Notes: generated from the letters alone by a model not told the origin. A DNA stretch of 64,000 bases from Tistlia consotensis USBA 355 (GCF_900177295.1 NZ_FWZX01000001.1:124001-188000), one strand, 5' to 3'; positions 54,556 to 62,643 are shown, counted from the first letter of the stretch. Numbers and translations: made by a program.

Positions 54556-54699
54556 TTGGCGGACGAAAACCAAAACGATCAAGAGGCGGCGCGACTGCGA
54601 GACGCAGCGATCCACCATGCGCTCAAGATGTCGCCGAAGATGCACAAGCTGAACAGCGAGACAAACGATGGCCCAGCGAGCAAGACGCCTAGTTCTTGA
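54556..54699 (+). CDS. Possible 47-residue orphan protein with a TTG start
   Basis: An open frame from TTG at 54556 to TGA at 54699, too short for ordinary ORF calling. The translation ends in a helical LRDAAIHHALKMSPKMHKLNSE segment followed by a polar tail. It resembles small alphaproteobacterial proteins with a (R)xx-L-xx-PPKPH-like core that I recall only vaguely. There is no clear ribosome-binding site. It lies divergently beside the HEPN-like gene and may be a remnant or a partner. Confidence 0.3.
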   Translation: MADENQNDQEAARLRDAAIHHALKMSPKMHKLNSETNDGPASKTPSS

Positions 54700-54801
54700 C
54701 GCTCTCGACCGGCTAGCTCTCGCGCTCGCTTCTCGCAGGCATCAGTGGTCGACAGCCGAACGGCACACTTAGGACGCGGCCGTCCGGCTGCTATGCCGAC
54801 C

Positions 54802-55008
54802 TTAAGACTTACGCCTGTTGTACGGCGACTGGTTCGTCGGGCTCAGGCTCACTCCGAGTTCCGACGCCTTGCTATATACGGCACCTTCGGTACGGCCGAG
54901 CTTAAGACCGATGACCCGCGTCGGGGTATTCCCCGCGGCCAACTGCTGAAGCTGGACCTTGTCCGAAGTCGACCACGACTTACCGCTGTTTCTCGTGCTC
55001 TTGGTCAT
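54802..55008 (-). CDS. Small conserved SANT/Myb-like protein
   Basis: A 68-residue basic protein containing GKSWSTSDKVQLQQLAAGNTPTRVIGLKLGRTEGAVYSKASELG. This is a helix-turn-helix-like pattern seen in a family of small alphaproteobacterial proteins of unknown function, with the tail NQSPYNRR. DNA binding is suggested by resemblance to SANT/Myb-type repeats. The second ATG (55008) is preferred because TAGGAG lies six bases upstream; the first (55014) abuts it. Such orphan genes are common in variable regions. Confidence 0.7.
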   Translation of the reverse strand: MTKSTRNSGKSWSTSDKVQLQQLAAGNTPTRVIGLKLGRTEGAVYSKASELGVSLSPTNQSPYNRRKS

Positions 55009-55398
55009 TTTCATCTCCTATGACCAGCATAGGAGCCAGTTGACCGGCACGATTCCGACCCTCTAGGGTTCGGCTGCTGCTACCATGCACCCCGCGACGG
55101 CTCCACTGGAGCGGGGTCTTGAGGGGTCGGGGCCGCCACAGCCTCGGCCCCTCGTTGCGGCCAACCTGATTACGTGAAACAACCGCGCCGAGTCGGTCAA
55201 TTGTCGCCGTTCGACAGGAAGTAGCGGATCGGGTCTTGAACGGTACGGACGGTTGGGCGCTTATGCGCTCGCTCTCCCTTCACAATCCGCGAATAGATCA
55301 GGCGTTTGCCAGCACCGCCCGTGCCGACTTCGCTCGCGCTTTGCGCCGCGCTGCGCGTCCTTCGACAGGCTCACGACGAAGCGAATGGAGACAGGCAG
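55009..55398. other. Intergenic remainder of the islet, with hairpin and gene fragment
   Basis: 390 bp without a supported gene. It holds a 7-bp stem (GGGGCCG 55129-55135, CGGCCCC 55145-55151) and a half copy of the dispersed repeat (55358-55388). A minus-strand open segment, with codons from about 55330 down to a TGA at 55197-55199 (ending IRYFLSNGDN), reads like a coding fragment. No start or known family could be assigned to that fragment. Confidence 0.45.
55358..55388. repeat. REP-like element, half copy
   Basis: TCCTTCGACAGGCTCACGAC followed by GAAGCGAATGG matches one arm of the repeat at 61482-61512 with a few substitutions, including the flanking GCGAATGG. The second arm is missing. 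It lies 11 bp before the soxV stop codon. Confidence 0.65.
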
Positions 55399-56157
55399 TC
55401 ACCCGATGCGGCCGAGCACCGGGAAGGTCTCGAGCAGCCAGTAGGAGACGTCGGCGATGCCGCCGGTGATGAACAGCACGCCGGTCGCGACCAGGATCGC
55501 GCCGAGCGCCTTCTCGACCCAGCCGAGATAGCGGCGGAAGTGCGCCAGGAAGCGCGTGAAGCTGCCGATCGCCAGGGCCGCCAGCAGGAAGGGGATGCCG
55601 ATGCCGGCGGCATAGGTCGCGAGCAGGCTGGCGCCGTAGAAGACCGAGTCCCCGCTGCCGGCGACCAGCAGGATCGAGGCCAGCACCGGGCCGACGCAGG
55701 GCGTCCAGCCGAAGGCGAAGGCGAGGCCGATGACGTAGGCACCGGCCAGGCCGACCGGCCGGCTCTGCACGTGGAAGCGCGCCTCGCGGAACAGCAGCAG
55801 GATGCGGAACAGGCCGAGGAAGTGCAGGCCGAGCACCAGCACGACGACGCCGGCGATCGGCACCAGCACGTCGATGTAGCGGGTCACGAGGCCGCTGATC
55901 GCCGAGGCGCCGGCGCCGAGGGCCACGAAGACCGTGGCGAAGCCGAGCACGAAGGCCAGCGCCATCCAGAAGGTGCGCCCGAAGGGCTTCGGGCGGACGG
56001 CCTCGCCGCCCGCCCCGGCCCGGCCTTCGATCTCGTGTGCCGAGACGCCGCCGAGGAAGGCGAGATAGGGCGGCACCAGCGGCAGCACGCAGGGCGACAG
56101 GAAGCTCAGCAGTCCGGCGAGCGCCGCCCCGGCATAGGTGACGTCCATCCCCTCCAT
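55399..56157 (-). CDS. soxV: CcdA-like membrane thiol transporter SoxV
   Basis: A 252-residue inner-membrane protein of the CcdA/DsbD-beta type with six hydrophobic helices. Its two functional cysteines lie in FLSPCVLPLVPPYLAF (C23) and FGWTPCVGPVLA (C154), each in the helix-start context typical for passing electrons from cytosolic thioredoxin to periplasmic SoxW. A charged loop near residues 41-58 is unusual in length but common in the family. It is the last gene of soxXYZABV, beginning 16 bp after soxB. In Paracoccus SoxV is needed for Sox activity, not for cytochrome c maturation. Confidence 0.92.
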   Translation of the reverse strand: MEGMDVTYAGAALAGLLSFLSPCVLPLVPPYLAFLGGVSAHEIEGRAGAGGEAVRPKPFGRTFWMALAFVLGFATVFVALGAGASAISGLVTRYIDVLVPIAGVVVLVLGLHFLGLFRILLLFREARFHVQSRPVGLAGAYVIGLAFAFGWTPCVGPVLASILLVAGSGDSVFYGASLLATYAAGIGIPFLLAALAIGSFTRFLAHFRRYLGWVEKALGAILVATGVLFITGGIADVSYWLLETFPVLGRIG

Positions 56158-56173
56158 GGCGCCGGGCCCGGCC

Positions 56174-57865
56174 TCAGGTAACGACCTCGATGGTCTGGTT
56201 CGGCGGCACGACGACGGTGCCCTGCTTCTGGATGTAGTCGGTCACCACGTCCCAGATCGGCGGCCCCTGGGTGCCCTCGTTGACCGAGGCCCAGCCGGCG
56301 ATGACGTAGCTGCGGGCCGGGTCGATCGCGCTGCCGTCCTTGAGGAGGGTCATGTTGGAGATGCGCTGGCCGATCGGCTTGTGGATGTCGATGCGGTAGC
56401 CGAGGCCGCCGACCCGCACCATGTCGCCGCCCTGCTGGTAGTAGGGATCGGGATTGAACAGGTTGTCGGCGACGTCCTCGAGCACCGTCTTCAGCATCTC
56501 GCCGGTCATCTCGTTGCGGTAGGTCGCGGGGTAGGTGATCGCCGTCATGTTGTAGACGTCGTCGAGCGTGATCTCCTGGCCCGGCAGCAGCGACGCGCCC
56601 CAGCGGAAGCCCGGCGACAGGGCGATCTCGGCATCGCGCTCGGCCAGCATGGCCTGGCAGATCAGGTCGTCGAAGGTGCCGTTGAAGTTGCCGCGGCGGT
56701 AGAGCAGCGAATCGGTCTTGCCGAGCACCTTGCCGAGGTCGGCGGCGTAGGGCGCGCGGACCTTCTCGACCAGCGCGGCCATCTCCGGGTCCGGCTGGAT
56801 CGCGTCGGTCAGCACCGGGATCAGGCGGTAGCGGAAGTCGGCGACCTTGCCGCCCTTGACGTCGAGGTCGAGGCGGCTGAGGAACTTGCCGTGGCTGCCG
56901 GAGGCGACCAGCAGGGTCTTGCCGACCGTCTCGATCCGCGGCAGGGCGTCGTGGGTATGGCCGGTCAGCAGCACGTCGATGCCCTCGACCCGGCCGGCCA
57001 GCTTGCGGTCGACGTCGAAGCCGTTGTGGCTGAGCAGCACGACCAGCTCGGCGCCCTTGGCGCGGGCGTCCTGGACCGAGGCAGCGACGTCGTCCTCGCG
57101 GATGCCGAAGGACCAGTGCGGCACCATGTAGCGCGGGTTGGCGACCGGCGTGTAGGGGAAGGCCTGGCCGATCACCGCGATCTTGACGCCGCCGCGCTCG
57201 AAGAAGGCCGTCGAGTCGAAGACCGCCTCCTCCCACTCGGTGTCGCGCACGTTGCCGGCCAGGAAGGGGAAGGCGACCTGCTCGATCAGCTCCTTGACCC
57301 GCTCCTCGCCGTAGGTGAACTCCCAGTGCGCGGTCATCGCCTCGGTGCCGAGCGCGTTCATCACCTCGACCATGTCGGCGCCCTTGGTCGCCAGCGAGGT
57401 GTAGGAGCCCTGCCAGGTGTCGCCACCGTCGAGCAGCAGGGTGTTGTCCGGACGCTCGGCGCGGATCGCCTTGATCAGCGTCGCCAGGCGGTCCATGCCG
57501 CCGACCCGGCCGTAGTCGCGCGCCAGGGCGACGAAGTCCTGGTCGGTCAGGGCATAGGCCTCGGCGCTCTCGCCGGCGATGTCGTAGCGCTTGAGGAAGT
57601 CCTTGCCGGTGACGTGCGGCGGCAGGCCGGCGACCTCGCCGACGCCGAGGTTGACCGTCGGCTCGCGGAAATAGATCGGCTTGAGCTGCGCGTGGATGTC
57701 GGTGACGTGCAGCAGGGTGACCTGGCCGAGCGGCTCGAAGGCCAGCAGGTCCTTCTGGCTCAGCCGCTGGGCCGCGGCCAGCCGGCCGAGCCGGCCCTGG
57801 GTCCCGGTCAGGATCGCCGTGGCCGCCGCCACGGTCAGGAAGTCACGCCGCGTGAACATCGACAA
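56174..57865 (-). CDS. soxB: S-sulfosulfanyl-cysteine hydrolase SoxB
   Basis: A 563-residue binuclear manganese hydrolase that removes sulfate from SoxY-bound thiosulfate. A Tat-like start (MSMFTRRDFLTVAAATAILTG) targets it to the periplasm. Metal-binding motifs of the 5'-nucleotidase fold are in order: LLHVTDIHAQL (about 52-59), GGDTWQGS, LLSHNGFDVD and LLTGHTHDALPR. The C-terminal domain (from about 380) carries NGTFDDLICQAML. The length is the family norm. Lies between soxA and soxV, with 123 bp to soxA. Confidence 0.96.
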   Translation of the reverse strand: MSMFTRRDFLTVAAATAILTGTQGRLGRLAAAQRLSQKDLLAFEPLGQVTLLHVTDIHAQLKPIYFREPTVNLGVGEVAGLPPHVTGKDFLKRYDIAGESAEAYALTDQDFVALARDYGRVGGMDRLATLIKAIRAERPDNTLLLDGGDTWQGSYTSLATKGADMVEVMNALGTEAMTAHWEFTYGEERVKELIEQVAFPFLAGNVRDTEWEEAVFDSTAFFERGGVKIAVIGQAFPYTPVANPRYMVPHWSFGIREDDVAASVQDARAKGAELVVLLSHNGFDVDRKLAGRVEGIDVLLTGHTHDALPRIETVGKTLLVASGSHGKFLSRLDLDVKGGKVADFRYRLIPVLTDAIQPDPEMAALVEKVRAPYAADLGKVLGKTDSLLYRRGNFNGTFDDLICQAMLAERDAEIALSPGFRWGASLLPGQEITLDDVYNMTAITYPATYRNEMTGEMLKTVLEDVADNLFNPDPYYQQGGDMVRVGGLGYRIDIHKPIGQRISNMTLLKDGSAIDPARSYVIAGWASVNEGTQGPPIWDVVTDYIQKQGTVVVPPNQTIEVVT

Positions 57866-57988
57866 GTCTGCCTCCTCGGCTGCGGGGACGCGCCCCGCGG
57901 AAAGACGGGGGGCGCGGAGGGCCGGCCTCCGCGCCCCCTGGGCAACAGCTTGGCAAAGGATCCGCCGCGGGATCCGCCGCGCGTCCGG

Positions 57989-58789
57989 TCAGTTGCGCAC
58001 GGACGGGGTCTCGACCGGCAGGCCGTTGGCCCGGTGCGAGACGAACAGCTCCAGGTCCACGTACTCGTCGGAGCCGGGCTTGTAGGGCTCGGCACGCACC
58101 TGGTCGTTGCAGCCCTTGAAGCGCCGGTGCAGCGAGCCGACCTTCTGCCACTTCAGGCGGTAGGTCGGGAAGCCGTTGGGCATGCCCTGGCTCAGGATGT
58201 TGGCCCTGAGGTTCTGGCCCGAGTGGTCCTCGTGGCAGTTCGAGCAGGCGAGGTCGAGCTGGCCGCGCCGCTCGTAGTAGAAGGCCTTGCCCTTTTCGTA
58301 GAAGGGCGCCGCCGGACCGTCGATCGCCACGTTCATCGGCAGGCCCTCGGACTGGTACTTGACCAGCACGGTCATGCCCAGCAGCTGGTCGGACTCCCAC
58401 TTCCAGGGCTCGGCCTTCATCTGCTCGGTGCGGCACTGGTTGATGCGCTGCTCGATGTTCATCATCTTGCCCGAGGGCTTGAAGAACACCGGATAGCGCG
58501 TCGCCACGCCCTTCATCGAGGAGACGTCGCCGTGACAGTCGGCGCAGGACTTGCCGGCCGCGCCCTCGGGCTTGCTCCACATCGCCGTGGCGCTCTCCAT
58601 CAGCAGGAAGCCCGGGTTCTCGAACTCGTCGTCCTGCATCGCCCGGGTCTCGGGCTGGGCGTAGGTATAGCCGGAGCGCTTGTCGCCGGCCTGGTACTTG
58701 CCCCAGTCCATCGTCTCGGTGAAGGCGACCCCGGCCCCGGCGACGCTGATCACGCCGGCTGCAGCCAGGGCGATTGCGAATCGGCGCAT
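57989..58789 (-). CDS. soxA: Diheme cytochrome c SoxA
   Basis: A 266-residue exported diheme cytochrome. Signal peptide: about residues 1-22 (FAIALAAAGVISVAGAGVA). Heme motifs CADCH (about 82) and CSNCH (about 182) are present, and the catalytic cysteine that is the axial ligand of the active-site heme is C in RRFKGCNDQVR (about 225). Together with SoxX it attaches thiosulfate to the SoxY cysteine in the periplasm. Some SoxA proteins have lost the first heme; here both are present. Placed between soxZ and soxB. Confidence 0.96.
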   Translation of the reverse strand: MRRFAIALAAAGVISVAGAGVAFTETMDWGKYQAGDKRSGYTYAQPETRAMQDDEFENPGFLLMESATAMWSKPEGAAGKSCADCHGDVSSMKGVATRYPVFFKPSGKMMNIEQRINQCRTEQMKAEPWKWESDQLLGMTVLVKYQSEGLPMNVAIDGPAAPFYEKGKAFYYERRGQLDLACSNCHEDHSGQNLRANILSQGMPNGFPTYRLKWQKVGSLHRRFKGCNDQVRAEPYKPGSDEYVDLELFVSHRANGLPVETPSVRN

Positions 58790-58842
58790 CCTCTCCCCTC
58801 CTCTGGTTCTTATTCTCCGGCCGTCCGCTGCCGGTCCCGGGA

Positions 58843-59169
58843 TCAGGCGACGGCGATCTTGGCGTCGGCCTCGTAGACCGAGCCGTTGTCGTCGACCCAG
58901 GTGAACTTGAGATCGGCCGGCCCCTCGACCTTCACGTAGAAGGAGAGGTAGGGATTGGCCGAGATCGCCGGCTCGAGGTCGGCCGAGAAGACCGTCTCGC
59001 CGTTCATGGCGCAGGTGAACTTGTTGATGATCTCGCGCGGGATGACCTGGCCCTGCTTGTCCTTGCGCTGACCCGATTCCATCTGGTGGCTGATCAGGGT
59101 CTTGATCTCGACGACGTCGCCCTTCGCGGCCTTCTTCGGCACGCGGATGCGGGGCGTATGGTCCGCCAT
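58843..59169 (-). CDS. soxZ: Sulfur carrier complex subunit SoxZ
   Basis: A 108-residue beta-sandwich protein that binds SoxY and supports the sulfur carrier complex. TPRIRVPKKAAKGDVVEIKTLISHQMESGQRKD is the diagnostic first half, and CAMNGETVFSADLEPAISANPYLSFYVK the second. There is no signal peptide, as usual: it is exported with SoxY by the Tat pathway. 29 bp after soxY. Confidence 0.95.
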   Translation of the reverse strand: MADHTPRIRVPKKAAKGDVVEIKTLISHQMESGQRKDKQGQVIPREIINKFTCAMNGETVFSADLEPAISANPYLSFYVKVEGPADLKFTWVDDNGSVYEADAKIAVA

Positions 59170-59198
59170 GTCTGTCTAGCTCCTCTGCTTCGTTCCGC

Positions 59199-59690
59199 TC
59201 AGCCGCCGCAGCCGCCGATCGTGACCTTGACCTCGGCCTTGGTCATCAAGACCTTGCCGTCCGACATCTCAGCCAGCGCCACGACGTTCTGGGTCTTGGC
59301 CAGACGCATGCGCGTCGCCGCCTCGGCCTTGCCGCTCTTCGGCGTGAAGTGGAAGGCGATGACCCCCGGCGAGGGGTTGCCGTCGGCGAAGAGGTGGACC
59401 GTCTTGACGTAGTTGTCGGCGGCCATCGGGCTCTCGACCGCGATGCCGAGCGGCACGGTGTTGCCGTTCTCGGCGATCTGCGGCACGTCGAGCGCAATGA
59501 CGCCGGCACCGTCGGCCGGCTGCTTGTCGCCGATCGCCTTCTTGATCGCGTCCTCGAGCTTCTTCGAGGCCTCCTGCGCCTGGGCCGGGGCGTCCGGCAG
59601 CAGCGTCAGCGCCGCCGCGGCCGCGCTGCCGGCGGCGACCGTCACGACGAAGCGCCGGCGGGTGATCGCGCGGAACGCGCTCTCGCTCAT
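59199..59690 (-). CDS. soxY: Sulfur carrier protein SoxY
   Basis: A 163-residue Tat-exported sulfur carrier. The signal reads AITRRRFVVTVAAGSAAAAAL. The C-terminus ends with GGCGG, the flexible arm whose cysteine carries the growing sulfur intermediate. The mature domain matches the SoxY immunoglobulin fold (TVPLGIAVESPMAADNYV; VIAFHFTPKSG). The ATG at 59690 has AAGGAC before it; ATG codons at 59699 and 59708 are possible but leave a longer pre-Tat segment. 27 bp behind soxX. Confidence 0.95.
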   Translation of the reverse strand: MSESAFRAITRRRFVVTVAAGSAAAAALTLLPDAPAQAQEASKKLEDAIKKAIGDKQPADGAGVIALDVPQIAENGNTVPLGIAVESPMAADNYVKTVHLFADGNPSPGVIAFHFTPKSGKAEAATRMRLAKTQNVVALAEMSDGKVLMTKAEVKVTIGGCGG

Positions 59691-59717
59691 GTCCTTCATC
59701 TCCTGCATGTTCGCTGT

Positions 59718-60194
59718 CTAGTTGCCCTTGAGGGTCATCAGGTAGGCGACGACGTCCTCGACCTGCTGGGCGGTCAGGATCGGCTTGCCCTCGAAGGCCT
59801 TGGCGACCCGGTGCAGGCCCTCGACCTTGTAGAAGCTCGGCATCGCCGTATCGGGATTGATCTTCTTCGAATCGACCAGGCGCAGGCGCAGCTGCCCCTC
59901 GCTGAGGGACGAGCCAACGGACGCCAGGTCGGGGCCGAGGTCGCCGGGGAACGGCTGGTTCTTGATCGGCAGGGAATGGCAGGCCAGGCAGTTGCCGAGC
60001 TTGCGGTTGACCGCGGTCGCCTCGCCGGCGGCCGGGTCGCCCGGCTTGCCGGTCAGCGACTTCGGAATCGCGCCGTCGACGATCTGGTAGGCCACCAGGT
60101 CCTCGGCCTGGGCGCGGGAGCCGCCCCCGATCCCGGCTGCGAGCGCCATGACCAGCGGCACCGCGACCGCCGCCGCAAGCTGACTTCTCTTCAA
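59718..60194 (-). CDS. soxX: Monoheme cytochrome c SoxX
   Basis: A 158-residue exported cytochrome that pairs with SoxA. Signal peptide: about residues 3-29 (SQLAAAVAVPLVMALAAGIGG...). The heme motif is CLACH near 68 and the axial methionine lies in DTAMPSFYKV near 113. The best start is TTG at 60194, with AGGAGGA 9 bases upstream; the longer in-frame reading to 60272 has no site and would bury the signal peptide. First gene of soxXYZABV, preceded by the sox box at 60288. Confidence 0.93.
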   Translation of the reverse strand: MKRSQLAAAVAVPLVMALAAGIGGGSRAQAEDLVAYQIVDGAIPKSLTGKPGDPAAGEATAVNRKLGNCLACHSLPIKNQPFPGDLGPDLASVGSSLSEGQLRLRLVDSKKINPDTAMPSFYKVEGLHRVAKAFEGKPILTAQQVEDVVAYLMTLKGN

Positions 60195-60287
60195 GAGCCC
60201 TTCCTCCTCTAGCCGCCTCGTTGGGCCCGGCAGCGTGCCTGCCGCGGCTGGACGTCGTTTTCTTGCGTGCAATCCTAGCCGGTTCGA

Positions 60288-60313
60288 TCATTATATCAAC
60301 AACGAATATATTG
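60288..60313. promoter_or_regulatory. AT-rich sox box in the soxX/soxS divergent promoter
   Basis: Begins TCATTATATC and ends ACGAATATATTG, matching 22 of 26 bases of the box before soxC. It lies 94 bp from the soxX start and just before soxS. An additional ACGAATGTGT half-site follows at 60317-60326, overlapping the soxS start codon. Probably bound by the SoxR-like repressor to control both directions. Confidence 0.7.
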
Positions 60314-60323
60314 GAAGACGAAT

Positions 60324-60800
60324 GTGTCCCTGACCCCGGTCACGGCCATGCCGAAGCGCCCCCCGGGCCGGCGCCTCGCCGCGGCGCTCCGCACGCTGCC
60401 GCTGGCCCTTCTTCTGCTGCTGGTGGCGGGACTGCCCCCGGCCCCGCTTGCCCCGGCCCGCGCGGCGGAGCCGGCACCGGCCGAGCTGGTGCTGTTCTCG
60501 CGGCCGGCCTGCCCCTGGTGCGCGCGCTGGGACGCCGAGATCGGCGGCAGCTATCCGCTGAGCGACGAGGGCCGGCAGGCGCCGCTGCGCCGGGTCGACA
60601 TGACCGCGCCGCTCCCCCAGGACCTGGCCGCGATCGAGGGCCTGCGCTTCAGCCCGACCTTCGTGCTGCTGCGCCACGGCCGCGAGGTCGGGCGCATCGT
60701 CGGCTATCCGGGCGAGGACTTCTTCTGGCCGCAGCTCGACGAGCTGCTGGCGCAGCCCGAGACCGCGGCCGGCACGCCCCGACAACAGACAAAGCAATAG
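60324..60800 (+). CDS. soxS: Periplasmic thioredoxin-like SoxS
   Basis: A 158-residue exported thioredoxin-fold protein. The signal sequence is at about 18-47 (LAAALRTLPLALLLLLVAG...PARA). The redox motif is CPWC (C63, C66) in LVLFSRPACPWCARWD, followed by RFSPTFVLLRHGREVGRIVGYPGEDFFW, the pattern of Paracoccus SoxS. The start is GTG 60324 with GGAAG seven bases upstream; an internal ATG at 60348 is possible. SoxS reactivates oxidised SoxY. Divergent from soxX; the next gene follows by 17 bp. Confidence 0.88.
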   Translation: MSLTPVTAMPKRPPGRRLAAALRTLPLALLLLLVAGLPPAPLAPARAAEPAPAELVLFSRPACPWCARWDAEIGGSYPLSDEGRQAPLRRVDMTAPLPQDLAAIEGLRFSPTFVLLRHGREVGRIVGYPGEDFFWPQLDELLAQPETAAGTPRQQTKQ

Positions 60801-60817
60801 ACAGGAGGAAGACCGCC

Positions 60818-61366
60818 ATGATCCGCCGCCTCGCCGCCGCCAGCCTGCTGGCGCCCACTCTCGCGCCCACTCTCGCGCTGGGCCTCGCCCTGTCGCTCTC
60901 CGCCTCGCTCGCGCCGCAGGCCCGGGCCGAGGAGGAGGCCCTGGTGACCTTCAAGGTCCTGGCCCCCCAGCTCGCCGCCGAGCTGGCGATGTCGACCCTG
61001 GCGACCTGCACGGAGCGCGGCTTCCAGGTCGCGGTCGCCGTGGTCGACCGCTTCGGCATCCCGCAGGCCATGCTGCGCGCCCGCTTCGCCGGGCCGCACA
61101 CGCCGGACACCGCGACCCGCAAGGCCTGGACCGCGGTCACCTTCCGCAGCGACACTTTGTCGCTGGCCGCGGCGACCCAGCCCGGCCAGCCACAGTCCGG
61201 CGCGCGCTCCATCACCGGCGTCCTGATGCTCGGCGGCGGCCTGCCGATCGAGGTCTCCGGCCAGGTCGTCGGCGCCATCGGCGTCTCCGGGGCGCCCTCG
61301 GGCGAGGAGGACGCCGGCTGCGCCCAGGCCGGCCTCGACTCGATCCAGTCCAAGCTGCCGCTGTAG
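60818..61366 (+). CDS. Exported GlcG/HbpS-like heme-binding-family protein
   Basis: A 182-residue exported protein of the GlcG/HbpS family. A signal peptide runs over about 1-37, encoded by a stretch with local repeats (two copies of L-A-P-T). ATCTERGFQVAVAVVDRFGIPQAML and TATRKAWTAVTFRSDTL are diagnostic; GGLPIEVSGQVVGAIGVSGAPSGEED closes the fold. Members bind heme or act with oxidoreductases; the role in sulfur oxidation is unknown, though such genes often accompany sox loci. AGGAGGAAG precedes the ATG, 17 bp after soxS. Confidence 0.88.
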   Translation: MIRRLAAASLLAPTLAPTLALGLALSLSASLAPQARAEEEALVTFKVLAPQLAAELAMSTLATCTERGFQVAVAVVDRFGIPQAMLRARFAGPHTPDTATRKAWTAVTFRSDTLSLAAATQPGQPQSGARSITGVLMLGGGLPIEVSGQVVGAIGVSGAPSGEEDAGCAQAGLDSIQSKLPL

Positions 61367-61424
61367 GGGGCGGGCGCCGCTTCGCCACCGTCAGGCAGGC
61401 TACCCACAAGCCTCCTACAAGATG

Positions 61425-61512
61425 GCTTCATCCTGAGCTTGTCGAAGGGTGAAGCCATTCGGCCCTGTCCGTGCCGCCTTCGCTTCACCCTTCGACAAGC
61501 TCAGGATGAAGC
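61425..61512. repeat. REP-like inverted repeat, copy 2 (31-bp perfect arms)
   Basis: The arms 61425-61455 and 61482-61512 are exact reverse complements over 31 bp with a 26-bp spacer; the core is CTTCGACAAGCTCAGGATGA. It lies between the GlcG-like gene and the convergent corA. It would fold into a very stable cruciform or RNA hairpin and may also serve as a terminator in both directions. Confidence 0.92.
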
Positions 61513-61551
61513 GAATGGAAGAGCGGGAACGACTCGGGAGAGCGACCCTGT

Positions 61552-62643
61552 CTACAGCCAGCCGCGGCGCTTGAAGATCAGGTAGGGGATCAGCGCGGTG
61601 ATCAGCATGACCAGCAGGGCGGCGGGATAGCCGTAGGGCCAGCCCAGCTCGGGCATGTCGTGGAAGTTCATGCCGTAGATCGAGGCGATCAGGGTCGGCG
61701 GCATGATGATCACCGAGACGACCGAGATGATCTTGATGATGCCGTTCTGCTCGTTGGCGATCAGGCCGAGCACGGCGTTGAGCAGGAAGTCGGCCTTGCC
61801 GGACAGGAAGTTGGTGTAGTCGGACAGGGTCTCGACGTCGCGCACCAGGGTCTTCAGGCGGACCTGGGTCGTCTTCGACAGGGGGTCCTTGGCGGCGCCC
61901 TTGCCGGCCTTGCCGTTCCTGCCGCCGGCGGTCGCCGCCTCGGGCCCGGCGGCCGGGTCCTTGGTCAGCTCCTGGCGCGCCACGGTCGAGACGTAGAGCA
62001 GCGCGCGCTCGATGGTCGAGAGCGACTCCCGGGCCTTGCCGGTCAGGTCGGCGACGCGGCCGAGCGCGCCCAGCATGTTGGTGTAGTCGCGCGTGCCCGG
62101 CTTGGCGTCGGGCTTCTCGAAGACCTCGCAGCCGATCTTGTCGAGCTTGCCGCCCTGCAGCTCCAGTACGTCGGCGACCCGGTCGATCAGCGCGTCCAGC
62201 AGGCCGGCCAGGGTGACCTGGGCGGCGGCGCAGCTCTCCGGGTTGCGCTCCAGGTACTGGGCGAAGGTCTTGAAGGGCATCGGGTCGGAGTAGCGCAGGG
62301 TCAGCAGCCGCCGGCCGGCCAGCACGAAGGAGATCGGCGAGGTCTGCGGCTCGTCGCTGTCCGACTTCACCAGCGCGCTGACCGTCACGTAGATCGCGTC
62401 GCCCTCGCGGTAGAGCCGGCTGGAGGGCTCGATCTCGCTGGCCTCCTCGCGGGTCGGCAGGAACATCCAGAGCGCCGACTCCAGGGCCTGGCGCTCCTCC
62501 GGATCGGGCGACATCACGTCGATCCAGACGGCGTCCTCGGGAATCACGTCCCCCGTCTCGAAGGCGACCCGCTCGACCGCCGACTGCCGGGCGTCCCCGC
62601 CCTGCTGCGTTCCGGCCGGACGGTAGCGGTAGACGTGGATCAT
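61552..62643 (-). CDS. corA: CorA-type Mg2+/Co2+ transporter
   Basis: A 363-residue cytosolic-plus-membrane divalent cation channel of the CorA/MIT family. Two C-terminal helices flank the signature YGMNFHDMP (the GMN gate, about 324); TM1 is IISVVSVIIMPPTLIASI and TM2 is GYPAALLVMLITALIPYLIF, with a short basic tail. The N-terminal two-thirds form the Mg2+-sensing funnel. An insertion of G/A/K-rich sequence near 240-255 is a linker. Convergent with the REP-like repeat and the GlcG-like gene. Confidence 0.92.
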   Translation of the reverse strand: MIHVYRYRPAGTQQGGDARQSAVERVAFETGDVIPEDAVWIDVMSPDPEERQALESALWMFLPTREEASEIEPSSRLYREGDAIYVTVSALVKSDSDEPQTSPISFVLAGRRLLTLRYSDPMPFKTFAQYLERNPESCAAAQVTLAGLLDALIDRVADVLELQGGKLDKIGCEVFEKPDAKPGTRDYTNMLGALGRVADLTGKARESLSTIERALLYVSTVARQELTKDPAAGPEAATAGGRNGKAGKGAAKDPLSKTTQVRLKTLVRDVETLSDYTNFLSGKADFLLNAVLGLIANEQNGIIKIISVVSVIIMPPTLIASIYGMNFHDMPELGWPYGYPAALLVMLITALIPYLIFKRRGWL

